From Echinometra lucunter (lineage: Eukaryota > Echinodermata > Echinoidea > Camarodonta > Echinometridae): DNA of 64,000 bases. Shown piece by piece: positions 55,801 through 61,730 of this stretch. Made by a program: the position numbers and the translations under genes. Positions within the stretch are counted from its first letter, which is position 1. Each line of letters starts with the position of its first letter. The stretch is taken from positions 712,942 to 776,941 of the forward strand of contig CM057156.1 of the NCBI GenBank assembly GCA_029962745.1, read 5' to 3'. The notes under the pieces are model-generated. The model was not told the DNA's origin. It ran no database searches and worked only from the letters and a program-made list of their open reading frames with translations.

Positions 55801-57128
55801 AAGTTACAAGTAGCAGCCACTACTGCAATTTCAAATAGGAAGTCAAAGGTATTGGACATGACATGCAGTGGAAGTTTTTTGAAAATGGGAGGGCATTAAG
55901 ACTTAAAATTCTTCCAAGGCCAAGCAAGGAGCACGACAAGACAGGTGAATACAACAGGTGAATGCAACATACTGTATGAGCTGAAATTTTCGCGGTGGTT
56001 TTATTTTCGCGAATTTCGCGAATCACTCACCAATCGCGAATTTAACAACACGCAAAAATATCCGGACGTACATTTGCTTTACAGCGTTATTGGCACATTG
56101 TTGCCATTGCCATATCATGCAAGTGCATGCGGAAAGTGCAGCAGTCCTTCTGTCAGTGTGTAGCGTATAACACACAGAGAAAATCACAAGTTAGCTCCGT
56201 ACATGGTCACCTCCAAAACCCCTATTAAGAAGCCCAATTCTGCTACCAAAAATTCAGAACTGGTGCCATTTTTCCAAAGCGAGCGGGGCTTTTGTGGGGT
56301 GGTAAAAAAGAGAGCCACCAAAAAACGAGCTAGAAATCAAGAAATCAGGGGTTTTATGACAGCTTTTTTTGTTTATCGCAAGCTACGAGCGTGATGGTAT
56401 TGGCAAAAAATAATAAAAAAACAAATCCTCCAGATCTGCCGCTATGGCTCTTTTATGTACAAATAAGTTTACTGCAAGTCCTGCTCTTCATGCTCTTGCG
56501 CTCGCGAAATTGATAACCTGCGAAAATGTCTGTGAGCCTGTGATTCGCGAAAATATCTGTACGTGAAAATATTGGTGTACACAGTACATTAGCAAGATAG
56601 GAAAAAAATGCCAGGTTCTGTGGAGAGTACCATAAGCATTTTCTTTTTTTTTTAACTCTCCAAACAAAGAGTCAGAGCCTGTCCAGCCTCCAGGTGCTAA
56701 TGCACTTTCGTATCCATGTCCGATGACTGACGGAATAAAGTGCTGTTAGTGCATGCACAGCACGGTGGTGTGTGCGACTGTACTTTATTCCGTCAGGCAT
56801 GTCAGGCTTGGATACGAAAGTGCATTAGCGCTGCCTTTCCATGCTATGCACATCGTCCCCGCAGCCGCTGCCGCATGCTGCCGGCGCTGGGCGAGTCTAT
56901 TCTCCAGGTTTGCCAATTACTCTAGTCTCTACCGCACATATTTCTTAATGCGCAGGACTACACTACACATAAAAGTTAACCGGGCGTATTGGAGATTAAT
57001 TCTCAATTTGATCGATATCATATGGCACTGGACTCATTTATTTGGTTTCATACGTACTGTGCCTCTGAAACCGAATCAAAATAAAGGTGTTCAATGAATG
57101 AAAAGAAGTGAATTTACCTCGCTTCCAT
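43715..57128 (-). CDS. NAA35: NAA35, NatC N-terminal acetyltransferase auxiliary subunit
   Basis: NAA35 (yeast Mak10) is the large auxiliary subunit of NatC. With the catalytic NAA30 and with NAA38 it acetylates N-terminal Met before hydrophobic residues on nascent chains at the ribosome. Coding exons in gene order: 57128-57118, 55021-54948, 54613-54517, 54072-53883, 53116-52949, 52546-52436, 50091-50041, 49280-49197, 48875-48743, 48297-48119, 47683-47447, 46765-46488, 45236-45029, 44609-44346, 43855-43715. All phases agree and total 2226 bases, 741 residues; human NAA35 is about 725. Near-identical blocks include [57 protein letters not shown] and the C-terminal FPIIKLV. Intron 14 uses a GC donor. 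The gene is complete and looks functional. Confidence 0.97.
44346..44609 (-). CDS. NAA35: NAA35 exon 14
   Basis: Acceptor CCTCTCCGCAG; donor GAG|GCAAGT, a GC donor with otherwise consensus bases. Residues 608-695 include [20 protein letters not shown] and [19 protein letters not shown], matching human [20 protein letters not shown]. A GT donor two codons on would break the frame into exon 15, which is why the GC donor is chosen. Confidence 0.93.
45029..45236 (-). CDS. NAA35: NAA35 exon 13
   Basis: Acceptor CTACTAG, donor GTAAGA. Residues 538-607 include [20 protein letters not shown] (human [20 protein letters not shown]), a basic stretch ([20 protein letters not shown]) and CSGYYK. The first 60 bases or so of this exon with the acceptor are copied three times upstream at 45740-46140. 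Confidence 0.95.
45260..45669. mobile_element. MITE nested in the exon 13 array, with a SINE-like tail inside
   Basis: Inverted ends ATGTTTACACTATGTTCCCG, then GCGGCCACGTTT, on the left and AAACGTGGACTGCCATGGCC, GCCAGGAACATAATGTAAAC on the right. Inside, GAGTGGATTTAGCGCTACAC, AAGTCGCATTGATTATCATT resembles a SINE tail. Removing the element brings the distance from real exon 13 to its first copy from 567 down to about 157 bases, the period of the array. Confidence 0.65.
45740..46140 (-). repeat. Three partial copies of NAA35 exon 13 with splice sites
   Basis: Copies begin (minus strand) at 45803, 45963 and 46131, each after an AG acceptor, and read [20 protein letters not shown] or close variants. 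The copy at 45803-45744 is followed by AT|GTAAGG, a plausible donor, making a 60-base cassette in the correct phase. The other two have GC in place of that GT (AT|GCAAGG). The period is 160-168 bases including flanking intron (AAATCAATAGCTCAAATTCT). In the real exon the same codons continue into the exon body. Confidence 0.88.
46488..46765 (-). CDS. NAA35: NAA35 exon 12
   Basis: Acceptor ATTTCCCCAG, donor GTAAGT. Residues 446-538 include [40 protein letters not shown] and [20 protein letters not shown]. This is the most conserved block with human NAA35 (identical through [14 protein letters not shown]). Confidence 0.97.
46960..47163 (-). repeat. TTAA-bounded repeat related to 21515-21824
   Basis: Contains CCATTAACTCCTGAATTCTC, repeated ACTTAACCTGATTCC segments and a right end AATTCAGTAGTTAATGGGTT followed by AATA. 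Tandem internal units of about 60 bases. Same family as the array in the receptor intron. Confidence 0.55.
47447..47683 (-). CDS. NAA35: NAA35 exon 11
   Basis: Acceptor CTCATGACAG, donor GTAAGG, phase 0 at both ends. Residues 367-445 include [40 protein letters not shown] and [20 protein letters not shown], matching human FFCEFSEQSPCVLSRSLLQ and [21 protein letters not shown]. Confidence 0.97.
47840..48090. repeat. SINE-like degenerate repeat in NAA35 intron
   Basis: GCCATGAGCGTCTTTGGATG, TGTGTGCGCTTTATAAGATT and TCACTATTATTATCATTAC resemble the 3' tail of the SINE families seen elsewhere in the window. The upstream part is not recognisable. Confidence 0.35.
48119..48297 (-). CDS. NAA35: NAA35 exon 10
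   Basis: Acceptor TTCTGTGCAG, donor GTAAGT. Residues 307-366 include [20 protein letters not shown], identical to human over that block, then [20 protein letters not shown] and TVCEITSL. Confidence 0.97.
48429..48656 (+). other. Open frame of 75 codons, unassigned
   Basis: A plus-strand frame inside a NAA35 intron, opposite to the gene. It contains [19 protein letters not shown] and [18 protein letters not shown]. Its composition is more protein-like than its neighbours, but I recognise no family and no splice or promoter context. It may be a piece of an old interspersed element or chance. Confidence 0.2.
48743..48875 (-). CDS. NAA35: NAA35 exon 9
   Basis: Acceptor ATGTATTAG, donor G|GTACTA. 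Residues 263-307 read [32 protein letters not shown] and then a variable acidic stretch ([10 protein letters not shown]). The match to human (VAEAQKLMVQAADLLSAIHN) is moderate, but length and phase fit. Confidence 0.88.
49197..49280 (-). CDS. NAA35: NAA35 exon 8
   Basis: Acceptor TTATCGCAG, donor GAG|GTAAGT, 28 codons in phase 0. Reads [20 protein letters not shown] then LLAFTKKE; human has [27 protein letters not shown]. Confidence 0.96.
49378..49840. mobile_element. Inverted-repeat element with GGAAACCCTGG ends
   Basis: TAGGAAAAGGAAACCCTGGG on the left against CCAGGGTTTCCTGTTCCTTT followed by AA on the right. The right end carries TTAA; the left has decayed to TTAT. Sits in the intron between NAA35 exons 7 and 8. 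Confidence 0.55.
50041..50091 (-). CDS. NAA35: NAA35 exon 7 (51 bases)
   Basis: Acceptor TTTTGTTACAG, donor GAA|GTGAGA. A 17-codon microexon in phase 0 reading [17 protein letters not shown]; human has STRSRQGEERDPEVELE at the same place. Confidence 0.95.
50491..52013 (-). mobile_element. Terminal-hairpin repeat element with DR1 motifs, copy B
   Basis: Inverse orientation of the element at 3103-3948. It starts GTCTCGCCCACCCGTGGCTA, carries about eight tandem units of 155 bp, then a GGACGGACGAC satellite (about 51895-51970), and ends with the hairpin CTCGCCTTCACCTCCGGTGG, GCGAGAC. Six perfect TGACCTTTGACCT motifs (the reverse of AGGTCA-A-AGGTCA) lie at 50983, 51140, 51297, 51454, 51611 and 51768, exactly or nearly 157 bases apart. 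It sits in the intron between NAA35 exons 6 and 7. Confidence 0.7.
52436..52546 (-). CDS. NAA35: NAA35 exon 6
   Basis: Acceptor GTCTTATAG, donor GTAAGA, 37 codons in phase 0. Reads [20 protein letters not shown] then [17 protein letters not shown]; human has [20 protein letters not shown]. Confidence 0.96.
52949..53116 (-). CDS. NAA35: NAA35 exon 5
   Basis: Acceptor TTGATAG, donor GAG|GTCAGT, 56 codons in phase 0. Reads [40 protein letters not shown] and [11 protein letters not shown]; human has [22 protein letters not shown]. Confidence 0.97.
53225..53372. mobile_element. Small GGGCCCC-type MITE, copy 2
   Basis: GGGCCCCATTTCATAAAACT and AGTTTTATGAAATGGGGCCC are perfect inverse ends. The interior matches 38676-38823 in inverse or same-strand form (GTTATCAGTAACAAGTTGCA). 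Confidence 0.8.
53536..53785. repeat. 13-bp tandem repeat (AACCTTTGATGGT)
   Basis: About nineteen copies of AACCTTTGATGGT with single-base variants (GTCAACC, GTGAACC, GTCCACC). Intronic in NAA35; the minus-strand open frame is a repeat artefact. Confidence 0.9.
53883..54072 (-). CDS. NAA35: NAA35 exon 4
   Basis: Acceptor CATCTTGTGCAG, donor CTT|GTAAGT. Residues 61-124 include [40 protein letters not shown] and [14 protein letters not shown]. The [15 protein letters not shown] block is the hallmark of the Mak10/NAA35 family. Confidence 0.97.
54517..54613 (-). CDS. NAA35: NAA35 exon 3
   Basis: Acceptor TTTCAACAG, donor AT|GTAAGT. Residues 29-61 read [20 protein letters not shown] then [12 protein letters not shown]; human has [24 protein letters not shown]. 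Confidence 0.95.
54948..55021 (-). CDS. NAA35: NAA35 exon 2
   Basis: Acceptor TTTCTAATCAG, donor A|GTAAGT. Residues 4-28 read [20 protein letters not shown] then HHLP. The N terminus is not conserved with human, so the call rests on splice sites and phase agreement with exons 1 and 3. Confidence 0.8.
55972..56590. mobile_element. Inverted-repeat element with TTTTCGCG motifs
   Basis: The left end reads TACTGTATGAGCTGAAATTT then TCGCG; the right end reads CGTGAAAATATTGGTGTACA then CAGTA. Many TTCGCGAA palindromes occur near both ends. The middle has no convincing gene. Lies in NAA35 intron 1. Confidence 0.55.
56695..56830. repeat. Hairpin repeat in NAA35 intron 1
   Basis: TGCTAATGCACTTTCGTATC then CA, and TGACTGACGGAATAAAGT on the left, pair with ACTTTATTCCGTCAGGCATG and TTGGATACGAAAGTGCATTA on the right, around a loop of about 30 bases. 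The stretch just after it (56845-56920) is loosely similar to 63274-63365. Confidence 0.65.
57118..57128 (-). CDS. NAA35: NAA35 exon 1, start codon (11 coding bases)
   Basis: On the minus strand ATGGAAGCGAG is followed by the donor GTAAAT. It supplies Met-Glu-Ala and two bases of Ser, which fit the phase of exon 2 exactly. A longer frame through the same exon from an upstream ATG (57166) would give the wrong phase for exon 2. Another upstream frame runs into the repeat at 57240-57320. Hence this ATG is preferred. The 5' UTR would extend rightwards from 57129. Confidence 0.7.
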
Positions 57129-57239
57129 CTCCGCAGCTCGACATAAACTCTCCATTCTTCGGTCATTACGGTGTCCTTGAAATAACATCGAAAATCAGCT
57201 TCTAGTATCTTCTCCTCTCGCCTCCTCTCTCTGGACTCC

Positions 57240-57320
57240 TCCTCTCTCCTCACAGTAGTCCTCCTCCTCCTCCCGGGGGGGGGGGGGGCCACTCTATGTA
57301 CAACACTGTAACCATGCTCG
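57240..57320 (-). repeat. Dispersed repeat junction, copy 1
   Basis: CTCCTC-rich sequence, a G run and GGCCACTCTATGTACAACAC, TGTAACCATGCTCGTGCAC. The same order (inverted) is found at 60180-60260, where GTGCACGCGCATGGTTACAG, TGTTGTACATAGAGTGGCC and a C run precede CTCCTC repeats. Both copies lead into different CCCTTA-type sequence on the other side. Confidence 0.7.
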
Positions 57321-57339
57321 TGCACACCCTTTCAAAAAG

Positions 57340-57835
57340 TACCCTTAACTAGGATTCGCGGAGCTCAAAAAAGCTACCCTTAACTAGGATTTTTTCTCTC
57401 CAGCATACCGTTAACTAGGATTTTTCTCTCCAGCATACCCTTAACTAGGATTTTTCTCTCCACGTATACCCTTAACTAGGATTTTTCTCTCCACGCATAC
57501 CTTTAACAAGGATTTTTCTCTCCACGTATACCCTTAACTAGGATTTTTCTCTCCACACATACCCTTAACAAGGATTTTTCTCTCCACGCATACCCCTAAC
57601 TAGGATTTTTTTTCTCTCCACGTATACCCTTAACTAGGATTTTTCTCTCCACACATACCCTTAACAAGGATTTTTCTCTCCACGCATACCCCTAACTAGG
57701 ATTTTTTTCTCTCCACGTATACTCTTAACTAGGATTTTTCTCTCCACGCATACCCTTAACTAGGATTTTTCTCTCAACGCATACCCTTAAACTAGGATTT
57801 TTCTCTCTCTCCGTATACCTTTAACAATGATTGAG
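57340..57835 (-). repeat. About 31-bp tandem array (CCCTTAACTAGGATTTTTCT)
   Basis: Roughly fifteen copies of a unit CCCTTAACTAGGATTTTTCT followed by CTCCACGCATA, with ACAAGG and GTATA variants. It lies just upstream of NAA35 exon 1. Confidence 0.92.
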
Positions 57836-58554
57836 AGCATTGGACTTAAAAAGCACCCTTAACAAGGACTAGGTCAAATATAACTCTTATCATTAGAGCA
57901 AGACTGTAGGAATAGTAAGAATGTATAATTTAAAAGTTCTTTCAAAAGCAACAGGGACTAAGTTCATATTTTGATAATAAAAAAGGGGGTGGTAAACAAT
58001 AATTGTAGTTTTAACATAATAAATCAAAAATTAACTAATTCTAAAATCATGCCATTTCCTCGGGTTGCATCAACAGAGCTGCCACATTTCACTGGAACAT
58101 TTCAGTACTCCAATCAGTATTTGTTAAGGAAATCCGTGTTTCTCAAATAGATAAACAACAGAACAGAGAAACTGGACATTTAAAAATGGGTATTTTGTAT
58201 TCTTCTCAATTACCACTATGAACAGTATTCTTCACAAATTTCAGGATGAAATACTGAAAATCAGTACTACGTGGCAACTCTGCATCAATGTCATGAACAC
58301 AGTGATATAAATGACACACAATACAGACAGTGTTGACATTCATTGAGTACTTTTTAATTCACAGTTAAGTGGCCATCCAACTAAGTGCTTCCAATGTGGC
58401 TTTCACACAGAGTTTTCATAAAAACTTCTATGAAAGAAAAAACACACCTTAGAATTTTGATATAAGAACTATTTTCAACTTTGATAAAAGCAGAAGAACA
58501 AGAAAAGCAAATCAGTGAAAGTGAGAAAAATCAGTTTGAGCACTACTTGTTTCT

Positions 58555-59336
58555 TTAAAGGAGTACTCTGGGCCCCAGATAAGTTGCTTTTGATAAAAGC
58601 AGAAAAATAGAGGAAGATAATGAAACAAATTTGAGGAAAATCAGACAACTACATGTAATAAGAGAGTTATGAATCATTCATTAAAATGACAAACAATGAA
58701 AATTACTGCCTTTTTTGACAACTTGAAAATGGGTCATGGGTCTGTGACATCAAATCCCCACAATTCACCAAATGTTTTGTATATTATGATAATGGTAACT
58801 TTTCAATTTTCCCCCAAGAAACTGATTTCCTACTGCCTTTGCACAAGTTATATTGATGTTAACATGTTTTTGCATGTATGCACTAATATGAAATAAGTCC
58901 CTTTCTTTTAGAAACATGAAAAAGATGATTATTTGAATAAAATTTGTACACAAAATAAATATGAATAACAAACTCATCAAAATATTATTTTCAATGTTTC
59001 TGAAAGACAAAGACTTATTCCATGAGGGTGAATACATGCAGATTATATTTTGAGATCAATATATCTAGGGCAAAGGCATTAAGTATCTTGGGGAAAATTT
59101 TAAATTTAGCATAATATACAAAACAATTGATTAAAAGTGTGGATGTGACGTCACAGGCCCATGACGTCATTTTCAATTTGTCCAATAAAAGTCAGTAATT
59201 TTCATTGTTTCTTAGATCATTAAATAATTCAGAACTCTTATCAGTTGTCATTTATTTCTCAAATTTGTTTTATGTTTCCTTATTTTTCCCGCTTTTATTA
59301 GAAGTTACTTATATTTGGGCCAGACTACTCCTTTAA
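58555..59336. mobile_element. TTAA-flanked inverted-repeat element
   Basis: TTAAAGGAGTACTCTGGGCC on the left and GGGCCAGACTACTCCTTTAA on the right. Inverted arms of about 150 bases (AATGACAAACAATGAAAATT against AATTTTCATTGTTTCTTAGA). The centre has no recognisable gene; two short opposite open frames there are not convincing. Confidence 0.75.
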
Positions 59337-59433
59337 TAAGGCCTCCAAATAAGAGCAAATTTCTGACATCATCTTTAAGTTAAAACTTCCTTTACAACAG
59401 GCAAGACATGTTATAATGGTGTTGATAGGCCCA

Positions 59434-59438
<5 letters not shown>

Positions 59439-59486
<48 letters not shown>
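59439..59486. repeat. TA dinucleotide microsatellite
   Basis: An uninterrupted TA run of about 48 bases. Confidence 0.95.
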
Positions 59487-59489
<3 letters not shown>

Positions 59490-59624
59490 TGGTTATAACC
59501 AATTATTTTCTCTTTTCTTTCTTGTTTATATGTCTAACAGATGGGCTTGTAGTATATAATCACGAATTTGTATGTGCTCATTACAATGGGGTTTTCCTGT
59601 ATGACTCTGTGTCAGTATCCCAAA

Positions 59625-59886
59625 CTAATCATCAAAGGTTACCCGCCTACGAGTTCTCTTAGATGTCCTTCGCCCATCTGTTGAAGCAGCTGGTTCGACT
59701 ATATCAATGCGCCGTCCATCGTCTGGTAGTTCTTGTCGCTCTCTCGACTCTCTATCTCTTGATCGTGATCGCTTGGAACTCCCCTGCTTGCTGTCTGCAA
59801 GGAAACTTTGCAACGCTTGATTGTCGTCATCTTGCAAAACAAATGAGCCGTCTTCCTGAATCTCCAACTGCACTCCCATGATCACA
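59625..59886 (-). CDS. Probable last coding exon of an unrecognised gene
   Basis: A minus-strand exon with the acceptor TTCCCTTTGTATAG and stop TAG at 59627-59625. It encodes up to 86 residues (VIMGVQLEIQEDGSFVLQDD then DNQALQSFLADSKQ). An SR/basic stretch (GSSKRSRSRDRESRERQE) follows, then RTSKRTRRRVTFDD at the end. It could also start at the internal ATG (59879). The protein-like first part and charged tail suggest a nuclear protein, but I recognise no family. Upstream exons would lie to the right and were not found. Confidence 0.5.
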
Positions 59887-60059
59887 CTATACAAAGGGAA
59901 AACTTTAATTTCTCCTGGACAGAAGATGAAGTGATTTGTTACATTGTCTTGTTTGTACATGGTGAGGTGAATCAGTGAAAATTGGGGGAAATTGATGGAA
60001 AGGGGGAAAATCACTGTGAATTAGGTACATTTTTATTTCACTTCAGATTATGCAAAAAA

Positions 60060-60460
60060 TGACCCTTAGCGCGGATTTAGCGCTGAAAAGACCCCCCTTT
60101 TCTCTCAAATCGGCGATTTTGATACCCTTATCGCGGATCCGCGCGGATCCGTGCTCTGCCTGAAAAAACACCCCTTATTCCGCGTTTTTGTGCACGCGCA
60201 TGGTTACAGTGTTGTACATAGAGTGGCCCCCCCCCCCGGGCTCCTCCTCCACCTTCGATCTCCTCTCTCCTCCTCTTCCTCTCCTCCTCCTCCTCTCCTC
60301 TCCTCCTCCTCTTCCTCCTCTCTCTCCTCCTCTTCCTCCTTCTTTCTCCTCCTCTCCTCCTCTCCTCTCCTCCTCCTCCTCCTCCTCCTCCTCCTCCTCC
60401 TCCTCCTCCTCCTCCTCCTCCTCCTCCTCCTCCTTCTCTTCTCCGCAGCCCCTGAAACAT
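60060..60460. repeat. Dispersed repeat copy 2 with CTC-triplet satellite
   Basis: GACCCTTAGCGCGGATTTAG, CCCTTATCGCGGATCCGCGC and GTGCACGCGCATGGTTACAG lead to a C run and about 200 bases of CTCCTC repeats. It is the inverse of the 57240-57320 junction. Leucine/serine or glutamate-rich open frames here are repeat artefacts. Confidence 0.8.
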
Positions 60461-61389
60461 GAGGAATCTTGAGAATGAAAAAGTACTGTCACCCCTCCCG
60501 CCACTCACAACTTCGGGATAAAGAAAAGGAACAAGGTAGGTCATATAGGATCCAGAAGTTGTGCCTTTTTAAATCTGATTTATCATAGTGAGAAAGTAAG
60601 GAAAAAGAAATAAAAAAATAAGTCTCATTACAAAACCGTCCATTTGTGTCTCATGTTTTGATGCTGCATTTAATGTATGGGCAGTGTTGTGAATGAAACT
60701 CATGTACCTTTAAACACCAAGCTGTATAGTCAGAGAACAAGAGATTAGGAGGTAATCAACTCAGCATCTCTTCAAATGTAACGTGAGTAACCATGGAAGC
60801 TCATGGAATTGTCCCTCTTCATTTTCCCTCTCTCTTTGTGGGGTAATTCCAGTTGGGTTCAGGGTGGGGGGTGTGTACATAGTCACTCAGTTTAGGCAGA
60901 ATTTGAACAGGGTCTAGGCCTATATCTGACAACAAAAAATCTTCATAATTAATTCAAGAAAGTAATACTAAGTTAAAAATAAACAGTGCAATACTTTTTC
61001 TCCACGGTCGAAATTGGCGCATCAATGATCTTTTGTATTCCCGGTATGAGCTTTCCAATTATGAAATCAACTTATCAACAAACGACAAATGATGTAATTA
61101 TCAGTTGGAAAAGGTCATTTTTTCCTTTCGCGGATAATCTTCTTTAATATTACAAGGATTTGCGACACCCCTCTTTCCGATGGAACTTCTTTGATATAAA
61201 CAAAAACATATGTTTTGGGGATGTACAGCATAGAGATCCTATGATGTACAGTCATACTTCTTTCCACTGAAAAAGTTTGGTTTATGGGTACTCAGGAGAA
61301 AAAAAAAAACTCCCAAAATTTTCGAGGGCTTCTGACGAACCCCTCACTAAATGAAAGTTTTGTCACTGCTAGTATTTCTAAAATTCTCA

Positions 61390-61590
61390 TTTTATATCAT
61401 CATTATTATCATTTACCATATCATCATTTATTTATCATCATCATCACCATCATCATCACCACCATCCATAAATCATTATCACCGGTAGTAGTAGTATCTG
61501 AAAATGGGATAATTTCGTCTCTCTCTCTCTCTCTCTTGTGCCCTCCCCCCCCCCCCCCCCCCCTCTCCCTCCTCCTCCTCCTCCTCCTCC
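61390..61590. repeat. ATC microsatellite, CT repeat, C run and CTC triplets
   Basis: ATCATTATC and CATCATCACC repeats, then CTCTCTCTC, a run of about sixteen C and CTCCTC triplets. Low-complexity sequence just left of the promoter-like segment. Confidence 0.85.
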
Positions 61591-61599
61591 AGCTCTTCA

Positions 61600-61730
61600 A
61601 CATCGCGGGAACGATCCCGCGCTTTAATTCTCTTGCAGGGTACGGTTGCGTAATATTGATTAATGAATATTCATCATCAACCAACAGCTCGACCAATCCA
61701 CGGGCCAATCCAGCAAGAAACCCGGTAAGA
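61600..61730. promoter_or_regulatory. Promoter-like segment with GCGGGAA palindrome and two CCAAT boxes
   Basis: CGCGGGAACGATCCCGCG (61604-61621) is a palindrome containing GCGGGAA, the E2F-type core. CCAAT boxes lie at 61693 and 61705, twelve bases apart. A plus-strand ATG at 61663 opens a frame ending at a good donor, CCCG|GTAAGA (61724), so a small plus-strand first exon (61663-61724) is possible. Direction and target gene are unknown. Confidence 0.3.

Larger units (their letters stand above)
57129..59624. other. NAA35 5' flank, repeats, no further gene seen
   Basis: Holds the presumed NAA35 5' UTR and promoter (57129 to about 57240, no TATA box seen), a repeat-family boundary with a G run (57240-57320), a tandem array (57340-57835), AT-rich sequence, a TTAA-flanked element (58555-59336) and a TA repeat (59439-59486). 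Confidence 0.6.

Noticed and set aside
57038..57325. Longer NAA35 N terminus from ATG at 57166 or within the G-run repeat
   Set aside because: These frames reach the exon 1 donor in a phase that does not join exon 2; only ATG at 57128 gives the right phase.
60128..60544. Glu/Arg/Gly-rich and Leu/Ser-rich frames on both strands
   Set aside because: CTC-triplet satellite; low complexity in every frame.
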